Source of the DNA: an uncultured Roseateles sp.
GTDB lineage: Bacteria > Pseudomonadota > Gammaproteobacteria > Burkholderiales > Burkholderiaceae_C
Direction of reading: 5' to 3'
Assembly (NCBI RefSeq): GCF_963422335.1
Contig: NZ_OY729424.1
Location: forward strand, 558,001-622,000
DNA: 64,000 nucleotides
Position 1 is the first letter of the stretch. Each line of letters starts with the position of its first letter. Positions 58,357 through 64,000 of this stretch are shown one piece after another. The translations under genes were made by a program, and so were the position numbers. The notes beneath the pieces were generated by a model. The model was not told the origin of the DNA. It was given only the letters and a program-made list of their open reading frames with translations, and did not search any database.

Positions 58357-59153
58357 GTCTTGTTCAGCATCCATTCGTGGGCCGGGTCGTTCATGAACAC
58401 CCAGTTGCGCGTCGGCCCGGCCATCACGTTCAGGTAGTAGAGGCTGTAGCCGTGGGGCGCCACCACAGGGTGGTAGCCCCGCGGCACCATCACCGTGTCG
58501 CGATCCTCGACGGCCATCGCCTCGTCGAGGCTGCGGTCGTCGGTGTAGACGCGCTGGAAGCCGAAGCCCTGCGGGGGGTCGATGCGGTGGTAGTAGGTCT
58601 CCTCCAGCTGTGTCTCCAGCGGCGCGGCGTCGCGGTCATGCTTGTGCGGCGGGTAGCTGGACGAATGGCCGGCCGGTGTCAGCACCTCCACCACCAGCAG
58701 GTGGTCGGCACCGGGGTCGGTGTGCGGCAGGATGTCGCAGACATGGCGCAGATTGCTGCCCTGGCCGCGCACGCTGCGCTGCATCGCCGCCGGGTCGATC
58801 AGGCGCAGCGGATGGCGGCCGCTGGATGGCGCGGTGGCCAGCGCGATCTCGGCCTCGCCCTGCGCGGTGATGACCAGCGGCTGGCCCGGCGGCACGTAGA
58901 GCGCGGCCGGCGAGACTGGATCGAACACATGCTCGCGCGTGCCCAGGCCGACAAAGGTCTGGCCGCCCACGGCCACATCGACCTTGCCGCTGAGCACCAC
59001 CAGGCACAGCTCGCGCTTGCCGGTGGACAGCGCCTCGCGCTCGCCGGCGGCCAGGCGCAGCGCGCGGAAGCCGACGAACTGCCAGCCGGCCGATTCGGGC
59101 GTGATGTTGACGATCTCGCGCCCGGTCTTGCGGGCTTTGTTCAGCAGACTCAC
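58353..59153 (-). CDS. iolB: 5-deoxy-glucuronate isomerase
   Basis: This 266-aa protein matches IolB: SAGWQFVGFRALRLAAGE, the PPHKHDRD metal-binding motif, LEETYYHRIDPPQGFGFQRVYTDDRSLDE and VPRGYHPVVAPHGYSLYYLNVMAGP, the double-cupin family signature. IolB converts 5-deoxy-glucuronate to 2-deoxy-5-keto-gluconate in inositol degradation. The GTG at 59153 follows GAGGAG by five bases, which decides it over an upstream ATG at 59201. The end overlaps the chemoreceptor gene. Confidence 0.9.
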   Translation of the reverse strand: MSLLNKARKTGREIVNITPESAGWQFVGFRALRLAAGEREALSTGKRELCLVVLSGKVDVAVGGQTFVGLGTREHVFDPVSPAALYVPPGQPLVITAQGEAEIALATAPSSGRHPLRLIDPAAMQRSVRGQGSNLRHVCDILPHTDPGADHLLVVEVLTPAGHSSSYPPHKHDRDAAPLETQLEETYYHRIDPPQGFGFQRVYTDDRSLDEAMAVEDRDTVMVPRGYHPVVAPHGYSLYYLNVMAGPTRNWVFMNDPAHEWMLNKT

Positions 59154-59188
59154 GGTGTCTCCTCGGGTTCGAAAAGGGGGTTGGTCGA

Positions 59189-60274
59189 TCAGATGGGCCA
59201 TGCCGACGGCAGGCGCAGCCAGTGGTTGTCGAGGCGCAGCGCGGCCTCGGGCAAGGGGGTTGATGCGTCAGTCAGGCCCGCGCGCCAACGGCCCAGCGCA
59301 TGGCCGCCGGACCACAGCGCCTGCGCATCGCCGGCCAGCGCGCAGGCCCCGGCCGCGGGCCGAGCGCCCAGCCAGCGGCCGTCGGCCTGCCACCAGGCCA
59401 GCACGTCGGCGCGCGGGCAGCTGACGGCCCAGCGCGCACCGTCGAAGGCGATGTCGCCGCCGTAGCCGGCGAGCGAAACGCCGGCCGGCTGGGGGCAGGG
59501 CGCCAGACGCTCGCCATCGAACAGCGCCAGCACCGGTGCGGCCACGCGCGCGGCCGCGTCGTCATGTTCGGCCTGCAGGGCGATGCCGAGCAGGCGGCGG
59601 CCGCTGGAGTCGGTGCCAGCCCAGGCCAGATGGCGCGGGCTCAGCCGGGCATCGCTCAGGCGCCACTGGCCCAGCAGCGCGCCATTGCGCCCGTCCAGCC
59701 GCACCAGCGAGGCATCCATCGTCGCCCGCTGCAGTTTCAGCCGGCCGGTCTCCGCCTGCATGGGCAGACCACCGTTGGCGACCAGCAGATGGCCATCGTC
59801 GTCCAGCAGCAGCTGGTGAGGGTCCAGCCCCTGCGTCGGCCATTCGGCCAGCTTCTCCAAGGTCGCGGCATCGCGCACACCGATCAGGCCCTGGCCGCTG
59901 TCGAGGTCGGTCTCGCTGCTGAACAGCCGGCGGCCATCCGGGCTGAGCAGCAGGTGGCCGTTGAAGCAGCGCTGCGGCTCTATCCACTGCCGCGCTATCA
60001 CCTGGCCATCGGCGCGCCAGCGCAGCAGCCAGTCGCCGGGCCGCCGTGCCACGGCCAGCAAGCTGCCACCCGGCTCGGCCAGCAGGCCGTGGGCACGGGT
60101 GGGCAGATCGATGGCGGCGGCAACCTCGGCGCGCCCCTCCTGCACCCGCAGCAGGCCCAGCTGATGCTGGCTGCCGCTGGCCCAGCTGGCAGCCAGCAGG
60201 GGCGCATCCGCTCGCGCATGGGCCTGCGGCAGCGCCAACGCCCCGGCCCAGATCAGGCAGTCACGTCGGCGCAC
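59189..60274 (-). CDS. DUF1513 beta-propeller-like exported protein
   Basis: This 361-aa protein has an N-terminal signal (MRRRDCLIWAGALALPQAHA, which has a twin-arginine look) and the DUF1513 pattern: GLLAEPGGSLLAVARRPGDW, RRLFSSETDLDSGQGLIGV, GLDPHQLLLDDDGHLLVANGG and AGYGGDIAFDGARWAVSCPR. DUF1513 proteins are encoded next to imelysin and di-heme oxidase genes, as here, in iron-uptake-type operons. It starts three bases after the imelysin gene and is last in its operon. Confidence 0.88.
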   Translation of the reverse strand: MRRRDCLIWAGALALPQAHARADAPLLAASWASGSQHQLGLLRVQEGRAEVAAAIDLPTRAHGLLAEPGGSLLAVARRPGDWLLRWRADGQVIARQWIEPQRCFNGHLLLSPDGRRLFSSETDLDSGQGLIGVRDAATLEKLAEWPTQGLDPHQLLLDDDGHLLVANGGLPMQAETGRLKLQRATMDASLVRLDGRNGALLGQWRLSDARLSPRHLAWAGTDSSGRRLLGIALQAEHDDAAARVAAPVLALFDGERLAPCPQPAGVSLAGYGGDIAFDGARWAVSCPRADVLAWWQADGRWLGARPAAGACALAGDAQALWSGGHALGRWRAGLTDASTPLPEAALRLDNHWLRLPSAWPI

Positions 60275-60277
60275 GGC

Positions 60278-61279
60278 TCAGTCCCCGTCTTCATCGAAGA
60301 AGCTGATGACGAAGTGCAGGGCGGTCGCCATCTCACCCTCGGCAAACTGCTGCAGCGCCTTCAGCGCGGACACGGTCGCACGGGCCTGCGCGGCCTGCGC
60401 GACATTCGCCGGAAGCTCCAGTGCCGCCATTGCGCGATCGACCTCGAGCACCTGTTGCTGCAGCTTGTCGGCGGCCTCCGGCTGGCCGTTGGCGCGCAGA
60501 TAGGCGCTGATCGACGGGCCACCTGCCTCCACACCCAAGGCCAGCTGGCGCAGGCCCAGCCACTGCCCGCGCCAGCCGGTCAGGCTGTGGCCGCTGAGCG
60601 CGCGCGAGAACAGCGCGGGCCGGTTAGGTGCCGCCTTCTGCAAGGGTCGGTCCAGCTCCTCCCACCAGAGTTTTTGCAGGCCGGCGTCCCAGAGGTTGAG
60701 GAACTCGTACATCGCGTACTCGGCCTCGCCGTCATCCCAGCCCCGCGCCAGCGCCAGCTCGTAGGCCCGCTGCAGCAGCTGCGCCTCGGCGGCCACGGCG
60801 GCGGCGGCCTGTTGCGCATAGCGGCAGCTCGCCGCATCGAGGGGCGTCGCGCCGGCCCACAGCAGCCACTCCAGCGCCGGCAGGCCCTTGGCCGGCGAGC
60901 CGATCTGGTCCATCGCCGCGGCATCCGCCGGTGCGCGCCGTATCGCCTTGGCAATCGCCTCGGGCCGGGTCGGCATGAAGTCGATCTCGCGCGGCGAGCG
61001 GCGCGCCAGCAGGGCACCGCCGCGCACCGCCGAGAAGCGCTCCCAGCTGCCCACCGTCTGCAGCCATTGCGTGCGCAGCGCGGCGGTGTCGGCGCAGTCG
61101 CCCTGCAGCACCGCGGCCAGACGCCGGCTCTGCTCGGCGAACTCGGCGCTGCGCGGCACATACCAGTGCTGGTGCAGCTGGCGCACGAAGGCGGCGTAGG
61201 CCGCGTAGGGAAGCGGATCGGCGGCCCACACAGCAGGGCCGGCGAGCAGCAGGATCAGGCAGACGATGAGGCGGCGCAT
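60278..61279 (-). CDS. Imelysin family protein (second copy)
   Basis: This 333-aa protein has a signal peptide (MRRLIVCLILLLAGPAVWA) and an imelysin-like helical fold with QIGSPAKGLPALEWLLWAG, the counterpart of the GxHxxE motif region, but with Leu-Pro in place of the His. Imelysin/IcmP-type proteins bind metal and are iron-regulated surface or periplasmic proteins. Its start overlaps the di-heme oxidase stop by one base. Its divergence from the copy at 62.6 kb suggests different roles. Confidence 0.82.
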   Translation of the reverse strand: MRRLIVCLILLLAGPAVWAADPLPYAAYAAFVRQLHQHWYVPRSAEFAEQSRRLAAVLQGDCADTAALRTQWLQTVGSWERFSAVRGGALLARRSPREIDFMPTRPEAIAKAIRRAPADAAAMDQIGSPAKGLPALEWLLWAGATPLDAASCRYAQQAAAAVAAEAQLLQRAYELALARGWDDGEAEYAMYEFLNLWDAGLQKLWWEELDRPLQKAAPNRPALFSRALSGHSLTGWRGQWLGLRQLALGVEAGGPSISAYLRANGQPEAADKLQQQVLEVDRAMAALELPANVAQAAQARATVSALKALQQFAEGEMATALHFVISFFDEDGD

Positions 61280-62649
61280 CACAGCGACTCCACGAAGCGA
61301 ACGAGGGCCTGCCGCTCGGCGCGGCTCATCGCCAGCACCTGCTTGCGGCTGGCCTCGGCCTCGCCGCCATGCCACAGCACAGCCTCCAGCACGCCACGCG
61401 CGCGGCCGTCATGCAGCAGGCGCTGGTGGCCGTTGACGCCCTGGATTAGGCCCAGGCCCCACAGCGGCGGCGTCTTCCACTGCCGGCCGCTGGCCAGAAA
61501 GTCGGGGCGGCCATCGGTCAGGCCCTCGCCCATGTCATGCAGCAGCAGGTCGGTGTAGGGATGAATGGTCTGACCGGCCAGGGCCGAGCTGCTCAGACGC
61601 GGGAACGGCGCCTGCGCAGTGACATAGCTGGGCCGGTGGCAGACCGCACACTGCGCCTGCTGGAACAGCTGCTGGCCGCGCTGCACCTCGGCCTCGCCGG
61701 CATCGCGGCGCATCGGTGGCGCCAGCGTGGCGGCGTAGAACACCACCTCGGCCAGCACGTCGTCCTCGATCTCGGGCTCGCCGCCGCTGGGCGCAGCCAG
61801 GCACTCGCGCTGGGCGGCCGTGCAATCGGTCAGCGGGAACAGGCGGGACGTGATGCCCATATCGCCGGCGAAGGCCGCGGCGGTCTGGTGCACCAGGGTG
61901 GCGACGTTGGCCTTCCAGCCGAAGCGGCCGATGCGCTCTTGCCCGCTGGGCGCGTCCCAGACCCGGTTGGCCTGGCCGCGGATGGCATCGCCGCGTGCCG
62001 CCTGGGCGGCGGCATTGGCCTCGATGTCGGCCTCGGCAATGGCCTCCAGCAGGCCCAGGCCGATCAGCTGCGGCGCGATACGCGGGCCCAGCAGTGCCTG
62101 GCGGTCCAGCGGCCCTTGGCTCAGCGCGGCAAGGCGGTAACTGGGGCGGTGCAGCGTGTAGCGCGTGCCGTCAGCGAAGCGGCCGCGCTGCGCCTGCTCG
62201 GTCATCAAGAGCCGCCCCTCGACCGGCACGCCAGCCACCGCCTGCGTGGCCAGCTGGCCGCCATAGCGCGGCTCGGGCAGCGGGCCGCCGTGGGCGTCGC
62301 GGCCGGGCACCGACAGGCGCAGCAGCAGGCCGGCCTCGCCAGGGGCGGCGCGGCCATCGTTGACATGGCAGCCGCTGCAGGAGCGGGCGTTGAACAGCGG
62401 CCCCAGGCCATCGCGTGCGCCGGTTGACGCGGGCGCGGCGACCCAGTTGCGGCGGAAAAAGGAGTTGCCGACGGCAAAGCGCGTCTGCTCCTCAGCCGTC
62501 AGATTGGCGGCGGCCAGCGAGAACGCGCGCCGGCCTTTGACCTCCACCGTGGTGGCGCCGCCGGGGCGCTGCTGATCGTCGACCGCCACCTGACCCAGTG
62601 CCGCGCCGACCAGCGTGGCGACCAGCAACAACGCGATGCCGGCCCTCAT
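61279..62649 (-). CDS. Di-heme oxidoreductase / DUF1111-like c-type cytochrome
   Basis: This 456-aa exported protein has two c-type heme sites, CSGCH (about residue 91) and CAVCH (about residue 338), plus the family segments GLGPLFNARSCSGCHVNDGR and LLLHDMGEGLTDGRPD. The family is related to MauG-like and peroxidase-like proteins and is called thiol oxidoreductase in some annotations. It acts in the periplasm, perhaps oxidising iron or proteins for the neighbouring imelysins. Both neighbours overlap it by one to four bases. Confidence 0.88.
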   Translation of the reverse strand: MRAGIALLLVATLVGAALGQVAVDDQQRPGGATTVEVKGRRAFSLAAANLTAEEQTRFAVGNSFFRRNWVAAPASTGARDGLGPLFNARSCSGCHVNDGRAAPGEAGLLLRLSVPGRDAHGGPLPEPRYGGQLATQAVAGVPVEGRLLMTEQAQRGRFADGTRYTLHRPSYRLAALSQGPLDRQALLGPRIAPQLIGLGLLEAIAEADIEANAAAQAARGDAIRGQANRVWDAPSGQERIGRFGWKANVATLVHQTAAAFAGDMGITSRLFPLTDCTAAQRECLAAPSGGEPEIEDDVLAEVVFYAATLAPPMRRDAGEAEVQRGQQLFQQAQCAVCHRPSYVTAQAPFPRLSSSALAGQTIHPYTDLLLHDMGEGLTDGRPDFLASGRQWKTPPLWGLGLIQGVNGHQRLLHDGRARGVLEAVLWHGGEAEASRKQVLAMSRAERQALVRFVESL

Positions 62650-63788
62650 GGCTTGCGCACCCAGTTGAGTTTCTGTATGCCCAGCGCCCGCGCGGCTTCG
62701 ACCAGCGAGCTCGACTGGCGCAGCAGTGCATCGATGACGCGCTTGATGCGTTGCCGCCCGGGGGCATCGCTGCCGCCGAGGATCTCGCGGTCGAATGGTG
62801 GCTCGATCGCCTCGGCGGCCTGCAGCGATTCGTCTATCTGTGTCGTCAGCCGTTCGGCCAGCGCCGCATCGCGGGCGCCCACCAGCTCGCGCAGCGCCGG
62901 CCCCTCGAGCCGCTGGCCATCGAGGCGCACATAGCGCCCCAGCCAGGCGTTCTGAATGCCCAGCGCGTCGCCGACGATGTCGCGGTGCGTGCTGTCCGAA
63001 AAGCAGGACTGCTCGTCCTCCTGGTCGCGGCTGGCCAGCGCCACCTCCAGCCGCTCGCCGGCCAGCTCGGCGCGCGACAGCGAACCAAGGCCGACGATGA
63101 GGCCGCGCAAGGACTCCTGATCACCCTGCTCGAAGCGCCGGCGGTAGTTGGCGCGGGCCGGCGCCCAGGCCCGCTCCAGCCAGGCCATGTCATCGACCAG
63201 CAGGGCGGTGACGGTGACGAGATACAGGCGGCGCCGGTCGGCGTTGGCGGCCCGGCCATCGAGGTAGTCGGTGTGCGGCCTATCGCCGGGGCCGTCGGCG
63301 CTGAGGTCCTGCCCCCACAGCAGGTACTCGATCGCATGCCAGCCGGTGGCCACGTTCTCCTCGCCGTCGCGGGTGTTCAGCGCGCTCAATGTGCGTTTGC
63401 TGATGGGCTGCCGGCGCTGCGCGATCAGCGCATCGATGTAGGTCTCGTCGACCGGCCAGGCGTTGAGCCGGGGCTCCGGGCCGTCGTCGCCATCGATGGG
63501 GCCGCCGTGGAAGCGGAAGGCCTCGGTCAGCGCATAGCGCTCGCGCGCCTGCAGCCAGGCCTGGCGGGCATCAGCCAGTGCCGCGGCCGAGGGTGCCTGC
63601 GTGAAACGCCGCACCGCCTGTTGCAGGCGGCGCGCCAGGGTCAGCGTGTCGGCATAGGTGGCGTGGACCAGGGCGGCATGGTGCTGCAGCACCGGGCGCA
63701 GCTCCTGCGCCGTCGGCGCGGCCGGTTGAGCCAACGCCGCGGCGCCGGCCAGCAGCCCTGCGATGAAAAATGCCACCCGCCCGCGCAT
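62646..63788 (-). CDS. Imelysin family iron-regulated protein
   Basis: This 380-aa protein has a signal peptide (ending AALAQ), a helical bundle and the GxHAIEYLLWGQD imelysin motif (GWHAIEYLLWGQD, about residues 153-165) with FHGGPIDGDDGPEPRLNAWPVDE upstream. These are the typical metal-binding segments of IrpA/imelysin proteins. It is the first gene of the operon, and its start lies only five bases after the stop of the iolE gene. No separate promoter space or Fur box is therefore available between them. Confidence 0.88.
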   Translation of the reverse strand: MRGRVAFFIAGLLAGAAALAQPAAPTAQELRPVLQHHAALVHATYADTLTLARRLQQAVRRFTQAPSAAALADARQAWLQARERYALTEAFRFHGGPIDGDDGPEPRLNAWPVDETYIDALIAQRRQPISKRTLSALNTRDGEENVATGWHAIEYLLWGQDLSADGPGDRPHTDYLDGRAANADRRRLYLVTVTALLVDDMAWLERAWAPARANYRRRFEQGDQESLRGLIVGLGSLSRAELAGERLEVALASRDQEDEQSCFSDSTHRDIVGDALGIQNAWLGRYVRLDGQRLEGPALRELVGARDAALAERLTTQIDESLQAAEAIEPPFDREILGGSDAPGRQRIKRVIDALLRQSSSLVEAARALGIQKLNWVRKP

Positions 63789-63793
63789 CGCCG

Positions 63794-64000
63794 TCAGGCC
63801 GGGTTGATCTGCGCCACCAGGCGGGCCAGCGTCTGGAAGCCCTTGGCCGCGTACTCGTAGCTGGGCGCCACGGCCGGGTCCTGCTCGGCCTCGACGACCA
63901 ACCAGCCCTCGTAGCCGCCGCCATGAAGCGTGCGCAGCACGCGCTCGAAATCGATCACCCCATCGCCGGGCACGGTGAAGGTGCCGTTCAGCACACCGTT
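63794..64000 (-). CDS. iolE: Myo-inosose-2 dehydratase, C-terminal part (partial)
   Basis: The frame is open to the window edge and its 68 visible residues end in YEYAAKGFQTLARLVAQINPA. The segment FTVPGDGVIDFERVLRTL and GYEGWLVVEAEQDP match the C-terminus of IolE, a xylose-isomerase-like TIM barrel that dehydrates 2-keto-myo-inositol. The N-terminal part lies outside the window. The imelysin operon follows five bases after its stop. Confidence 0.82.
   Translation of the reverse strand, partial: NGVLNGTFTVPGDGVIDFERVLRTLHGGGYEGWLVVEAEQDPAVAPSYEYAAKGFQTLARLVAQINPA

Noticed and set aside
1..64000. Searched for tRNA, rRNA, CRISPR arrays and prophage structural genes
   Set aside because: No cloverleaf, regular spacer array or phage module could be recognised by eye.

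Overview
The window is high-GC DNA with dense, mostly high-GC-codon genes. It looks like a Burkholderiales betaproteobacterium, perhaps of the Roseateles/Mitsuaria/Paucibacter type. The reasons are an orphan Bug/TctC binding protein, a PEP-CTERM protein, many c-di-GMP and two-component proteins, paired imelysin/di-heme oxidase genes, and an HU protein with an Ala/Lys tail. The genus is an inference from gene content; no rRNA or tRNA gene was seen.

Region by region. 1-5.1 kb: tail of an unknown gene, ketopantoate-reductase-like protein, EF-hand protein, CAT-like acetyltransferase, NnrU, and a LytS/LytTR-type two-component pair. 5.1-16.4 kb: exported MetX-like hydrolase, M24 peptidase, a large REC-PAS-GGDEF-EAL protein overlapping its probable HWE-type sensor kinase, a 47-aa membrane peptide, an alpha/beta hydrolase coupled to a Ser/Thr kinase with a Cache/HAMP tail, and an Lrp/AsnC regulator. 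16.5-19.1 kb: lysine or aminoadipate catabolism pair (saccharopine-dehydrogenase-like enzyme plus ALDH7-type dehydrogenase) divergent from the Lrp gene. 19.1-24.1 kb: PEP-CTERM LamG protein, small unknowns, GFA protein, diguanylate cyclase, XRE regulator. 24.2-28.9 kb: YiaA/STM0539-like/DUF2145 operon and a lipid operon (MFS-acyltransferase fusion, fatty-acid hydroxylase).

28.95-35.5 kb is a lower-GC accessory island: an AlbA_2 (Schlafen-like) protein, a 168-codon PD-(D/E)XK nuclease-like gene split by a complete IS66-family element (terminal inverted repeats, an 8-bp target duplication with one mismatch, three Tnp genes), a cytoplasmic trypsin-like protease, a DUF1801 gene with an in-frame stop, and a BrnT/BrnA toxin-antitoxin pair with a near-consensus promoter that predicts a leaderless toxin mRNA. 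This is the most interesting part of the window and may be a damaged defence locus. 35.6-43.6 kb returns to ordinary genes: GNAT, GFA, VOC/TetR divergent pair, a MalT-like LuxR regulator, cupin, DUF1428, TctC and HU.

43.8-55.8 kb is a beta-glucoside/oligosaccharide utilisation locus: LacI regulator, tryptophan-halogenase-like flavoprotein, TonB-dependent receptor, ABC binding protein plus two permeases, GH1 beta-glucosidase, ABC ATPase and glucokinase. Two palindromic LacI-type operators (TGACAACGTTGTCA type) lie between the divergent halogenase and receptor genes. The logic is outer-membrane uptake, inner-membrane ABC uptake, hydrolysis, then phosphorylation of glucose.

55.8-64 kb (all minus strand) is an inositol catabolism segment (iolE at the edge, iolB and iolG) with two unexpected passengers: a four-gene imelysin/di-heme-oxidase/imelysin/DUF1513 iron-type operon placed directly after iolE, and a chemoreceptor gene translationally coupled between iolB and iolG.
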